Assembly: GCA_945861275.1 (NCBI GenBank)
Contig: CAMATZ010000011.1
Location: 1 to 64,000 of the forward strand
Length of the DNA stretch: 64,000 nucleotides
From: Bordetella parapertussis
Lineage (GTDB): Bacteria; Pseudomonadota; Gammaproteobacteria; Burkholderiales; SG8-41
Direction of reading: 5' to 3'
In this document: positions 27,223 to 36,014 of the stretch, piece after piece
How positions within the stretch are numbered: the stretch's first letter is position 1
How the letters are laid out: every line of letters starts with the position of its first letter
The notes under the pieces: generated by a model
Seen by the model: only the letters and a program-made list of their open reading frames with translations
Databases searched by the model: none
Told to the model about the DNA's origin: nothing
Program-made: the position numbers and the translations under genes

Positions 27223-27645
27223 GACAATTCACCACTCGCAGAAGACAAATCTATCGGTATGCGCTGCGCTGTGCATTTGCGAGAACCTAAGGCCAAACGA
27301 ATTGCGCCGTCAAACAATAGCGCGTTGAGATACGGCCTTTTTTATTCTCGTTATGATAATGAAAGACCTGAGCCTCGCCGCGCATCCTGAAATGAGAAAT
27401 GGAAGAGGTGACCCCTCCCCCCCGTAACGAACTGAACTCCCGCGTAGGAGTGGGAGGTGGGCAACAGTCAAGACCTGACCCCTAACAGTTCTCGTTTCCC
27501 AGATTCCATTTGACACTTTCTTCTGGTCCGAAAGCGTTATTGCTATTTCTGGATACGCCAGAGCCTGCCCCGCATTAAGGGCCTTTCGGTAGAATTGTGA
27601 CATTGTAAGTTGTATGATTTTTGACAATAGCGAAGCAGAAACAAT
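27223..27645. other. Intergenic region without a recognisable gene
   Basis: No supported gene is seen in 423 bp. It contains one copy of the GGCAACAGTCAAGACCTGAC motif (27460-27482), which recurs at 50952 and 53432-53525, and a purine/pyrimidine-rich hairpin (CCCGCGTAGGAGTGGG). It marks the switch from the catabolic operon to unrelated genes. Confidence 0.5.
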
Positions 27646-28623
27646 ATGGCAGATAGTGCAAACCGGGTGTCTGACGAGTTCCCTGAGTTATTCCATTACA
27701 CGACAGTGCCCGCATTTAACGGTATATACAACCGCCCTCAGATATTCCGCGCAACGCACTACGCGGATTTGAATGATAGTTCCGAACTGCGTCAGTTCCG
27801 GTTGAAGGTGAGTGAATTTATCGTGCCACACATTCAAAAACTTTTCGACTTGCATATGAAGCGTGACACAATGTTCGTCATGATCGTCGACGGTCGTGGT
27901 GGTATTAATGCCGTGGTCGATCAAGAGGCGGTAATTCAGTTAGATGTACTTCACCGAACCGTATTTGGTGAGGGTACATTTAAGGACACGTTTATCTGTT
28001 CATTCTGCACCCATACTCCGAAGTCGTATGAGGCGAGGCACGGGCTTCTAAGTCAGTGGCGGGGATATGGCACCGACGGCGGTGTCGCTATCGTGTTAGA
28101 TACGAAAGGCATAGAAGACCGGATGCAGTATGAAAAATGCGTGTTTGCCCACTCGATAAATCATATCGGTGATGTGAAGTACGACAATGACAATGTTGGA
28201 ATAAGAGAGGATTTTTGCACGGTTTTTGAGTATCTACCGGAAATACTCGACGCGTTTTATTCCAAGCGAGAACCAAGCTACGACAAAATTTTTGATCACT
28301 TTGTCCAAGGCTCCACGTTGGTAAAACATCACGCATTTCGTGAAGAAAAGGAGATTCGAATCGTGGTATCTCCGAGGCCGACCAATGCAGACTCTCCCCT
28401 CTACAACAGCGCGCTCGACTCGAAGCAGGTAAAGGTAATCCGCTATGGACGCAGAGGCGATAGCGAAGTCCGATATATCGAGTTGTTCGGCGAGGCATCA
28501 CTTCCCATCAAACGAGTAATCGTGGGACCTTCACGAATCCAAAACTTTAATTACCAACAAATCCGCGAGATGGTGAGTTCGGACATTGAAGTAATAAAGT
28601 CGGGAATCCCGTTCTTAGGCTAA
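27646..28623 (+). CDS. DUF2971 domain-containing protein
   Basis: 325 residues. The start of the domain is typical of DUF2971: ELFHYTTVPAFNGIYNRPQIFRATHYADLNDSSEL. The body has FICSFC, HGLLSQWRGYGTDGGVAIVLD, the FREEKEIRIVV motif, and a conserved RYGRRGDSEV. The family is common in variable and defence-type islands, but its function is unknown. Codon use is visibly richer in A and T than in the catabolic genes, suggesting separate origin. No signal peptide is seen. It precedes a Sel1-repeat gene on the same strand by 86 bp. Confidence 0.85.
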   Translation: MADSANRVSDEFPELFHYTTVPAFNGIYNRPQIFRATHYADLNDSSELRQFRLKVSEFIVPHIQKLFDLHMKRDTMFVMIVDGRGGINAVVDQEAVIQLDVLHRTVFGEGTFKDTFICSFCTHTPKSYEARHGLLSQWRGYGTDGGVAIVLDTKGIEDRMQYEKCVFAHSINHIGDVKYDNDNVGIREDFCTVFEYLPEILDAFYSKREPSYDKIFDHFVQGSTLVKHHAFREEKEIRIVVSPRPTNADSPLYNSALDSKQVKVIRYGRRGDSEVRYIELFGEASLPIKRVIVGPSRIQNFNYQQIREMVSSDIEVIKSGIPFLG

Positions 28624-28709
28624 AATTTTATTCCCGTTAGGTTGGTAATTTTGATGAGTTACGTCATACAAGCACTTGGTGTATCACTATCGCTCAACCC
28701 AGTGGGTCC

Positions 28710-30407
28710 ATGATGACCGCCGTCGATCAGTCAGTGCAGGTTCATCCCCAGCCAAATCGCGCACGGTGGCTTCGCTTCGCGCTTGGGTTTGCGGTCGTAT
28801 CGATCATATTGTTCGGGGTCATAGCTTATTTCGCGAGGCCGCCGAGCCCGGAAATGCAGCGTGAGACTTTGCTCGAAGCAATGCGACTGGCAGTTGCGGA
28901 GCCGCCTACTAAAGACCTGAAAAGAGCATTGTCGATTGCATTGAAGCTGGCGGACATGGGATATCGGGATGCGCAAGTTTTGGCAGGAATACTTTTTAGC
29001 TTTGACAAAGTAGAACCGAAGGCAATCGAACAACTGCGTAAGGCCGAATCGGCGGGCAGCCTGTATGCGTGCCGTCATTTGGCAATCATGGGCGGGCGCT
29101 TGGAAGATCTGAATAGAAGTGCTATGTGTGGCGACCGACTAATCCAGGGAATACTTGGGTGGCGACGGATTCGTCAGGAACAACCTGATCTGGTTTCCGG
29201 CGTGGCTTTCCTGGAGGCGGGCGTTGCTAATGGCGATGGTTTTGCACACCTCGAATTAGGCAGGCTCCACGCTCTAGGAACACACGTTCCAAAAGATAAG
29301 GAACGAGCCGCGCAATTGCTCCGAACTGCGTTAGAGAAGGGACAAAGTGAGGCGGGGCACGTTCTTGTAATCATGAATATGATCAACAGAACAAACAAAA
29401 TTGCAATTGCAGCCATGGATGCAGACGATGTGGATTCATGTCTAAAAGGCGCGGACCTTGGAGACAAATGGTGTCAATCTGCTGTCGGCATGCTCTACAT
29501 GCTCGGCGAAAAGTTACCTCGAGATGATGTACTCGCACATAAATGGTTGAATCTTGCTGTTGCGAATTCAGACTCCGATTCATCTGATTATGAGTCAGAT
29601 ATGCGCGCAAGAGCGCGCGAGGCCCGTACATTAGTCGAGCGTACGATGAGTTCTGCTCAATTCGCCGAGACGCAGCGTTTGGCTAGGGAGTGGAAGCCAA
29701 AAAAAGTTGACGAGCCGCAAGAACCGCCACTTGTCCGAGCAATCCGTGAACTTCGCGATGAAATGGATGGCAAATTCCCCGCAATTCCACAATTGCCCTC
29801 GCAATCGACATCCCCTATCGCACCTGTGCCGCCGGCCGCTGCTAAATCTGAACGCAAGCCGGATTTGTCCGCAGTTGTGGCTCCCGCGCATAAAGACGTA
29901 AGTCCAACCATACCAAACGTCGCTGGAACGGAGCCAATCGAGAAAAAGCTGACGCCATCGGCTACGCCAATTGATTTCATCAGCCAGTCGCTATGCGGCA
30001 AGCTGGTTAAGGACAGCGCAGCCCTTTCCGTGCGGACAGGAAGCATTCAGGGTTGCAAGAAACTTCAACGTGGAGGGCGCTCCACGATGACGGTAGACAA
30101 TGCCGCCAATGACACTGCCGTATTGGTAAAGTTGTATCCGACCGGTGTGCCGAATGCAGCGCCTGCGCGGGTGTTTACTATCCGCGCCAAAGATAGCTGG
30201 ACCGAGAGTGAAATCCGTGCCGGCACTTATGAGTTGCGTTACGAAGACCTCGCGAGCAACGCCTTTACGAAGACAGAATCGCTGACATTGAATGAGCGCC
30301 ACGTCGAAGGTGGCGTAGAGTTCAGTCGGCTCAAGGTGACGCTTTATAAGGTGAAGAATGGCAACATGAAAACCCAGCCGATTGCGAAGAGTGAGTTTGA
30401 TGATTGA
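28710..30407 (+). CDS. Sel1-like/TPR repeat membrane-anchored protein
   Basis: 565 residues. A single membrane helix (FALGFAVVSIILFGVIAYF, about residues 27-45) is followed by Sel1-type alpha/alpha repeats, for example GVANGDGFAHLELGRLHALG and GADLGDKWCQSAVGMLYMLG (about residues 90-290). Then come a Pro/Ala-rich linker (about 350-420) and a C-terminal beta domain with a Cys pair (SLCGKLV, IQGCKKL). Topology suggests an N-terminal anchor with repeats outside the cytoplasm. Sel1 repeats mediate protein-protein contacts. Function unknown. Confidence 0.8.
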   Translation: MMTAVDQSVQVHPQPNRARWLRFALGFAVVSIILFGVIAYFARPPSPEMQRETLLEAMRLAVAEPPTKDLKRALSIALKLADMGYRDAQVLAGILFSFDKVEPKAIEQLRKAESAGSLYACRHLAIMGGRLEDLNRSAMCGDRLIQGILGWRRIRQEQPDLVSGVAFLEAGVANGDGFAHLELGRLHALGTHVPKDKERAAQLLRTALEKGQSEAGHVLVIMNMINRTNKIAIAAMDADDVDSCLKGADLGDKWCQSAVGMLYMLGEKLPRDDVLAHKWLNLAVANSDSDSSDYESDMRARAREARTLVERTMSSAQFAETQRLAREWKPKKVDEPQEPPLVRAIRELRDEMDGKFPAIPQLPSQSTSPIAPVPPAAAKSERKPDLSAVVAPAHKDVSPTIPNVAGTEPIEKKLTPSATPIDFISQSLCGKLVKDSAALSVRTGSIQGCKKLQRGGRSTMTVDNAANDTAVLVKLYPTGVPNAAPARVFTIRAKDSWTESEIRAGTYELRYEDLASNAFTKTESLTLNERHVEGGVEFSRLKVTLYKVKNGNMKTQPIAKSEFDD

Positions 30408-30559
30408 ATGAGTGCGCTGTGTGCTGAGTCGACGTGGTTTTTGAGTATAACTTCTGCCACGATGGTAGCGACACCTGCTACGGGAGGCAGAGGAACTCCC
30501 GAATTTCACTGGGTTGCATCCGGCCTACGAAATTGATCTGTTCATCAAGGAGTAGTCCC

Positions 30560-31591
30560 ATGCCCATTGGAGACCCTGCCTGGCTGCAACTCACGCCTGA
30601 GACGGCCCTGGAGCCGGCGCTTCCCATCTGCGACCCGCATCATCATCTATGGGCGCAGCGGCATGAACCGCCAGCCTACCAACGCTACCTGTTGCCCGAC
30701 CTCGCCTCGGACATCCGCACCAGCGGACATGATGTGCGCTCAACAGTGTTCATCGAGGTCAAGGCGTTTTATCGCACCCATGGGCCGCAGGTGATGCAGC
30801 CGGTGGGCGAAGTCGAGCACGTCGATGGCCTTGCCCATGAAGCCGCGAGCGGAAAGCACGGTACAACGAAAATCGCCGCCGCCATTGTCGGTCACGCAGA
30901 TTTGAAGCTGGGCGATCGTGTCGCCCCCGTGCTGGAAGCGTTGCAGGCGGCGAGTCCCGACCGGTTTCGCGGCATACGGCATTCCGCCGGGTGGGATGCA
31001 AGCCCGGAACTGGTGAAGCGCGACATTCAGGGCGTGATGTCCACCGCGCAATACCGCGCCGGTGCGCGGGTGCTGGCGAAGATGGGCTTGACGCTCGACA
31101 ATTCGCTCTACCATCCGCAACTGGATGACTTGGCTGATCTGGCGCGTGCGGTGCCGCAACTCACCATCGTGCTGAATCACATCGGCGGCCTGGTTCGCGT
31201 GGGTCCCTACGCGAACCGCGACGACACGGTGCTCGCCGAGTGGCGGCGTGGAATGGCGGCCGTGGCGGCGTGTCCGAACGTCGTGCTCAAACTCGGCGGG
31301 GTGGGACAGCACCGGTTTGGCTTCGATTGGCACACACGCGCCAAGCCCATCGGCTCGGAGGAGCTGGCAAACACGCTGGCACCGTTAATGCACTACTGCA
31401 TTGAAAAATTCGGCCCGCAACGCTGCATGTTTGAAAGCAATTTCCCGGTCGACAAGGTGTCCTATTCCTACACCGTCGTGTTCAATGCGTTCAAGCGGCT
31501 GTCCAAAGGCTATTCGGTCGGCGAGCGCGCGGCCTTGTTTCACGACACGGCGGCGCGCGTGTATCGGATCGCGGCCTATAATCCCGCATGA
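30560..31591 (+). CDS. Amidohydrolase family protein (2-pyrone-4,6-dicarboxylate-lactonase-like)
   Basis: 343 residues from the ATG at 30560 with AAGGAG upstream; the frame extends to 30434 without support. Motifs: DPHHHLWAQ (metal HxH) at residues 24-32, VFIEVKAFYR, FRGIRHSAGWD, LDNSLYHPQLDDL, IVLNHIGGL and CMFESNFPVDK with the late acidic or Ser position. The family opens lactones or cleaves C-C bonds. Its stop overlaps the ATG of the next gene (ATGA), so it is translationally coupled to the UGSC-partner protein. Confidence 0.9.
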   Translation: MPIGDPAWLQLTPETALEPALPICDPHHHLWAQRHEPPAYQRYLLPDLASDIRTSGHDVRSTVFIEVKAFYRTHGPQVMQPVGEVEHVDGLAHEAASGKHGTTKIAAAIVGHADLKLGDRVAPVLEALQAASPDRFRGIRHSAGWDASPELVKRDIQGVMSTAQYRAGARVLAKMGLTLDNSLYHPQLDDLADLARAVPQLTIVLNHIGGLVRVGPYANRDDTVLAEWRRGMAAVAACPNVVLKLGGVGQHRFGFDWHTRAKPIGSEELANTLAPLMHYCIEKFGPQRCMFESNFPVDKVSYSYTVVFNAFKRLSKGYSVGERAALFHDTAARVYRIAAYNPA

Positions 31592-32610
31592 GTGCCGCTA
31601 TCGATGAATTCGAGTTTTTTCTGGAGAAGCCGTGGTCCGACGGCTTGCCCGTGGTCACGCCGACCGAGGAGCGCCTTGCGCGCATGCTGGCGGCGACGAC
31701 GCGGGACCCCGATGAGCTCCTCGGCACTATCCCGCCCGCGATGGGGCCAGCCACCGTGCGCAACGTGGCCCTGCATGCGTTGATGGCGGGGTGCAGGCCG
31801 GAATACCTGCCGCTGATCCTCGGTGCAATACCATTGATGCTGCGCCCGGAATTTAATCTGAACGGGGTGCAGGGCACCATGGGGCCGGTGGCGCCGCTGA
31901 TGATCGTCAACGGGCCCTATGCCAGGCAAATCGGGCTGCATGGCGGCAACGGCTGCTTCGGGCCCGGCTTTCGCGCCAACGCCAGCATCGGGCGCGCCAT
32001 ACGCCTGATGCTGTTCAATCTCGGCGGCGCCCTGCCCGGCGGCGGGTCAGCCACGGTGTTTGCATCGCCCCTGCGCTACTCGGCCTGCATCACGGAAAAC
32101 GTCGATGCCAGCCCGTGGGAGACGCTGGCGGTGTCGCGCGGTTATGCGCCGGACGACAACGTGATCACCTGCGCCATGGTGGAGGCGCCGCATGTGTGTC
32201 ACGACGACGTCAGCGACGAACCCAACCGGCTGCTCACCGGCGTGGCCGACGCCATGCACGCGCTGGGGTCGTTCAATCTGGTGATGTCCAATTCCGATCT
32301 GGTGGTGGCGATGAGCCCGGAGCACGCGGGCATTTGCGCGCGCGCGGGGCTCAAGCGCGCGGACGTGGTGGAACGGCTGATTGAACTCGCCGGCCGCAAA
32401 CTCAGGGATGTGCGCATCGGCGGGCAATGGCGGCGCGTGCGCGGCGAGGCTTGCGGTTACGATGTCGCGGACGACACCGTGTTTGTGCGCGCCGTCAAGC
32501 ACCCTCGCGATCTGCATTTCATCGTCGCGGGCGGCTTTGGACCACAGACGGCGGTGTGTTTTGGCTGGGGCGGCGGCAGCATCGGCGTGCATGGCGGTTA
32601 CACGATCTGA
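31588..32610 (+). CDS. UGSC-associated conserved protein (matches C-terminal domain of the fusion at 8972)
   Basis: 340 residues. DGLPVVTPT near residue 18, DELLGTIPPAMGPATVRNVALHALMAGCRPEYLPLIL, MIVNGPYARQIGL, ASIGRAIRLMLFNLGG, and a C-terminal HFIVAGGFGPQTA correspond in order to DGLPIVPPT, GVMAGCRPEYMPVLI, LNGPIIKQLGF and TSIGRFWRLYQRNV in the second half of the selenoprotein at 8972. It contains one invariant Cys in the AGCRPEY motif. There is no signal peptide. It starts by ATGA overlap with the amidohydrolase and ends 13 bp before the UGSC gene. Function unknown, but the conserved pairing argues for a complex with the UGSC protein. Confidence 0.85.
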   Translation: MSAAIDEFEFFLEKPWSDGLPVVTPTEERLARMLAATTRDPDELLGTIPPAMGPATVRNVALHALMAGCRPEYLPLILGAIPLMLRPEFNLNGVQGTMGPVAPLMIVNGPYARQIGLHGGNGCFGPGFRANASIGRAIRLMLFNLGGALPGGGSATVFASPLRYSACITENVDASPWETLAVSRGYAPDDNVITCAMVEAPHVCHDDVSDEPNRLLTGVADAMHALGSFNLVMSNSDLVVAMSPEHAGICARAGLKRADVVERLIELAGRKLRDVRIGGQWRRVRGEACGYDVADDTVFVRAVKHPRDLHFIVAGGFGPQTAVCFGWGGGSIGVHGGYTI

Positions 32611-32623
32611 GAGGAGAAGCGAC

Positions 32624-33154
32624 ATGAGTGAACTGGGTTTCATCGATCCCACGTACGAACCGGCCATTACGCGCATTCCAATGGCCGCACGGCCATCGAC
32701 GCTGAGGGGAAAGGTCATCGGCATGCTCGACAACACCAAGGAACAGGCCGACGTGATCTTCAAGACTATCGGCGATGCGCTGGTCGAGCACCACGGCGCG
32801 AAAGGCATTGTCATTCGGCGCAAGGCGCATTACACCAAGCCCGCTACGCCCGACCTGCTGGCAGCCATGTCAAAGGAGGTGGACGTTGCCATCACCGGCT
32901 TGGGCGGGTGAGGCTCCTGCACGTTGTGCAGTGTGCACGACGCCATCGAATTCGAGAAGCGCGGCATCCCGGCGACCGTGGTGCTGACGCGCATTTTTCG
33001 CAACCCTTGTGAGTACCAGTTTCGCAGCAAGGGCATGGAAGGGCACCCCTATATCGAACTGCCGCACCCGGTGAGTCAGTTAAGCCCGCCCAAAATGCGC
33101 GAGGTGACGAGCCGCTACATCGACGAAGTGGTGCGTCAGCTTACGGCGCAGTAG
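32624..33154 (+). CDS. UGSC-motif selenoprotein, stand-alone
   Basis: The frame from the ATG at 32624 (GAGGAG upstream) meets TGA at 32909-32911 and continues open to TAG at 33154. Read with selenocysteine it gives 176 residues with Sec at position 96 in TGLGG-U-GSCTLCSVHDAIEFEKRG. The first half (TLRGKVIGMLDNTKEQADV, EVDVAITGLGG) aligns with the N-terminal domain of the protein at 8972 (TLNGKTIAQVWDFLFRGDDV, GVDAVISGMAC). The 15 bases from the TGA on are the same in both genes. A SECIS-like hairpin follows. It lies between its partner gene and a Bug gene. Confidence 0.86.
32912..32942 (+). promoter_or_regulatory. Candidate bacterial SECIS element after UGA at 32909
   Basis: CGTTGTGC (32922-32929) pairs with GCACGACG (32935-32942), eight pairs with one G-U. 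The apical loop is AGTGT with G second, and it begins 18 nt after the UGA. Spacing and loop match the hairpin at 9287. A competing short CTGCAC/GTGCAG hairpin is possible. Confidence 0.68.
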
Positions 33155-33160
33155 ATCGAC

Positions 33161-34129
33161 TTGCGAGGCGCGCGCTTAGCCGGATGGGTCTGTGTGCTGG
33201 CATGGCATGCCGGCCTGGCCGCGGGCGCGCAACCGCTGCGCTACCCGGAGCGGCCGGTGCGCCTGGTGGTGGGCTTTCCGCCCGGCGGCGCAACCGACAC
33301 CATCGCGCGCATCGTCGCGCCAAAATACAGTGATCTGCTGGGACGACCCTGGGTGATCGATAACCGCGGCGGCGCGGGCGGCAACCTTGCCACCGAGCTC
33401 GCAGCCAAGGCCAATCCTGATGGTCACACCGTGCTGCTGGTCGTGAGCAATGCGCTGACCTCCAACCCCTTGCTCTACAAGCTGCCGGTGGATGTCGAGC
33501 GTGATCTCGCACCGGTGGTGCTGATGACCACCGCGCAATACATGCTGACGGTGCATGCCACGGTCAGGGCTGCTAACGTGAAGGAACTGGTGGAACTCGC
33601 GCGCGCGGGCAGGATCAACTACGCCTCCACCGGCATCGGCACGCCGCAGCATCTGGCGGCGGAGCTTTTCAAGATGCGCGCCGGCATCGACATGGTCCAT
33701 ATCCCCTACAAGGGCGGCGGCCCCGCGGCGGCCGCGTTGCTCGGCAACGAAGTGCCGGTGATGTTCGGCAGCCTGCCATCGCTGCTGCAGCACGTGCGCA
33801 CGGGGCGCGTGCGCGGCCTCGCGGTGACGGCGCTGACCCGCGCACGCGCGGCGCCGGAGATACCCACCGTGGCCGAGTCAGGCTACAGCGGCTTTGAAAT
33901 CACCTCGTGGTATGGCCTGGTGGTTCCGGCGCAGACCCCGGCGGCCATCATCGAGCTATTGCACCAGACCACGCGCAAGGTACTCGACATGACAGACGTG
34001 CGCGAGGCGCTGCAGCGCGAGGGATTGGAGATCACCTACAAGGACCCGGCGGCGTTTGCGCGGCATATCCAGTCGGAACGCGAAGTGATCGGCAGGGTGG
34101 TCAAGGCGGCTCGCATCAGCATAAACTGA
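33161..34129 (+). CDS. Bug/TctC-family substrate-binding protein
   Basis: 322 residues beginning with TTG at 33161, six bases after the selenoprotein stop; the ribosome-binding site is weak, so it is probably reinitiated from the gene before. Signal peptide RGARLAGWVCVLAWHAGLAA. Motifs: FPPGGATDTIARIVA, VIDNRGGAGGNLA, PDGHTVLLVVSN, HIPYKGGGPAAAALLG, WYGLVVPAQTPA. Its tight linkage to the UGSC pair and the amidohydrolase suggests it binds the substrate of that pathway. Confidence 0.9.
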   Translation: MRGARLAGWVCVLAWHAGLAAGAQPLRYPERPVRLVVGFPPGGATDTIARIVAPKYSDLLGRPWVIDNRGGAGGNLATELAAKANPDGHTVLLVVSNALTSNPLLYKLPVDVERDLAPVVLMTTAQYMLTVHATVRAANVKELVELARAGRINYASTGIGTPQHLAAELFKMRAGIDMVHIPYKGGGPAAAALLGNEVPVMFGSLPSLLQHVRTGRVRGLAVTALTRARAAPEIPTVAESGYSGFEITSWYGLVVPAQTPAAIIELLHQTTRKVLDMTDVREALQREGLEITYKDPAAFARHIQSEREVIGRVVKAARISIN

Positions 34130-34177
34130 GCTGACGGTTGCGAGCGGTGAAGGATTGCCACAACTCCCGCTCAACCA

Positions 34178-35143
34178 TCACAAAGCAACCGCACCCGCAT
34201 AGTCCGCAACATACTCGGCAATCAAATCATCCATCGTCGCAGGCCTCGACAATCCCAGCGCACGCGCGCGCGCCGTATCAAAACACCATGGCCAGCCGCC
34301 GACGATGCCCGATATGGTCTCGTCTTTTTCCACACGCACCCGTGCTGAAAGCGCTGCACCGCCGTGACGCTGCAACGCCGCCAGCATGTCTGTCACACGC
34401 ACCGACAGCCCCGGCAAATTCATCGCGGTTCTGCCGCCCCAGCGCCCTTGTGGTGCTTCATAGGCCGCTATCAATCCTGCCACCGCAAATCGCGGCGAGG
34501 TGATCCACACACCGGTTTGCGGATCCACCGGGCAAATAGCATCCACGCCCGCCAGCGGTTCGCGAATGATGCCGCTCATGAAACCGGACGCGGCCTTGTT
34601 GGGCTTGCCGGGCCGCACCGTCACCGTCGGCAGGCGCACACTGCGCCCGTCGATATAACCCTTGCGTGTGTAATCGGCGATCAATTGCTCGCACACAAAT
34701 TTTTGCGTGCCGTAGGAATTCTGCGGCATCGGCAGCGTGTTGTCCGCGATCACCTGCGGCATGTCGCCGCCGAACACTGCCAACGAACTGGAAAACACCA
34801 GCTTCGCAGGATGCTTCAACCCACGGCACGCATCGAGCAATGCGCGCGTGGTATCGAGATTCGCGCGCAAGCCCACATCAATGTCGGCTTCGCATTCACC
34901 GCTCACCGCCGCCGCCAGATGAAACACGCCCTCCACGCCGTTCATCAGACCATCCGCGAGCAGGTGTTGCAGATCGCCGGTCACACTGCGCACGCGTGCA
35001 TCGGCCAACAACGCGGCATCACGCAAGGGCGCAATGTCCGCCAGCACGAGCTCAGTAACTGTTTGTTTTTGCACCGTTTTTAGCAACACATGCGCGAGCC
35101 GCTGACCGAGGAATCCAGCGCCGCCGGTGATCACGATTTTCAT
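34178..35143 (-). CDS. NAD-dependent epimerase/dehydratase family protein
   Basis: 321 residues of the extended SDR type: N-terminal NAD loop VITGGAGFLGQRLA, GVFHLAAAVSGE, FSSSLAVFGGD, and the YGTQKFVCEQL catalytic YxxxK. The pattern resembles D-erythronate dehydrogenase-like sugar-acid dehydrogenases, though this is a family guess. It starts with the ATG at 35143 and lies directly downstream of the ModA-like binding protein gene on the same strand (13 bp), so the two are probably co-transcribed. Confidence 0.88.
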   Translation of the reverse strand: MKIVITGGAGFLGQRLAHVLLKTVQKQTVTELVLADIAPLRDAALLADARVRSVTGDLQHLLADGLMNGVEGVFHLAAAVSGECEADIDVGLRANLDTTRALLDACRGLKHPAKLVFSSSLAVFGGDMPQVIADNTLPMPQNSYGTQKFVCEQLIADYTRKGYIDGRSVRLPTVTVRPGKPNKAASGFMSGIIREPLAGVDAICPVDPQTGVWITSPRFAVAGLIAAYEAPQGRWGGRTAMNLPGLSVRVTDMLAALQRHGGAALSARVRVEKDETISGIVGGWPWCFDTARARALGLSRPATMDDLIAEYVADYAGAVAL

Positions 35144-35156
35144 GGTTTACGCAATT

Positions 35157-35849
35157 TCAGTCGATGCCGGTGGCAGCAAATATTTGCTTCGCCGTGTCCG
35201 CTGTCAGCTCGCGCGCCAACGCTGTGGCAGCAGCGGGCAGCGCACTGGCTGCAGCCACGGCAGCGTAGTACGTCGAAACATTCTGGATCGCATCCGGCAG
35301 CGGCGCTACGAATTTGGCGGCACAGCCCTTGTCGATCATCACCATGATCTCGGAAATTTGTCCCATGCCGATAGCGCCCGGCCCGCGCTGCGCAACCGTG
35401 GTGATGATGGCGGAGCCACTGTTGACCACCACAATTCTGTCTCCCAGTTGCGCTTTCAGCCCCAGTTTTTCGAGCAGTGCCGCAATGTAAACGCCGCTGG
35501 AGGCATCGTTATGCACCACTGCGCTGGCGGCCAGCAACGCGCGTTTGAAGGCTTCGGTGTCCGACACGTCCGGCGCCGGCGCGTCTTTGTGCACCACCAC
35601 GCCCACGCGCGAGCGGCCGAGCAGCGCGCGGGTGGCAGCAACGATTTTTCCGCTGGCGGCAAACTCATCCATGGCACCCGCCGTTGCCACCAGCACATCG
35701 GCGCTTTCGCCTGCGGCGATGCGCTGGCGCATTTTCGGCACCTGGGTGAACTCGACTTCGACTTTACAGCCCGTAGCACGCTCATACGCTGCGGCAATTT
35801 GCGCAACGCCGCCCTTTACCGCGCCTGCCGACAATACTTTCAGTGACAT
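35157..35849 (-). CDS. ModA/SBP_bac_11-like substrate-binding protein lacking a signal peptide
   Basis: 230 residues from the ATG at 35849 (GGGAG upstream). It begins at once with the first strand of a type II binding-protein fold (MSLKVLSAGAVKGGVAQIAAAYE), then FTQVPKMRQRIAAGESADVLVATAGAMDEF, GRSRVGVVVHKDAP, and NDASSGVYIAALLEKLG. This matches molybdate-type binding proteins, but no signal peptide or lipobox is present and upstream codons give none. It may be cytoplasmic, perhaps an enzyme-associated or sensor relative. Upstream of the epimerase gene and divergent from the DHDPS-family gene. Confidence 0.82.
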   Translation of the reverse strand: MSLKVLSAGAVKGGVAQIAAAYERATGCKVEVEFTQVPKMRQRIAAGESADVLVATAGAMDEFAASGKIVAATRALLGRSRVGVVVHKDAPAPDVSDTEAFKRALLAASAVVHNDASSGVYIAALLEKLGLKAQLGDRIVVVNSGSAIITTVAQRGPGAIGMGQISEIMVMIDKGCAAKFVAPLPDAIQNVSTYYAAVAAASALPAAATALARELTADTAKQIFAATGID

Positions 35850-36014
35850 GTGAGACTCCCGTTTCAGTCTATGCTGGGCAAAGCCATTCAATAATTTAGC
35901 CCTGGCCCGACTCTATGGTATTCTCGATTGTAATCGACAGCGCGGCACGTCCGTCGCGTGCGACACACCCGCGCCTGTAGATTTCAAATTCCAACTTCGT
36001 TCCGAGGAGCCCCC

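Noticed and set aside
32909-32911. TGA as a nonsense mutation making the 32624 gene a pseudogene
   Set aside because: The context equals that of the other UGSC gene over 15 bases and conserved coding sequence continues to 33154.
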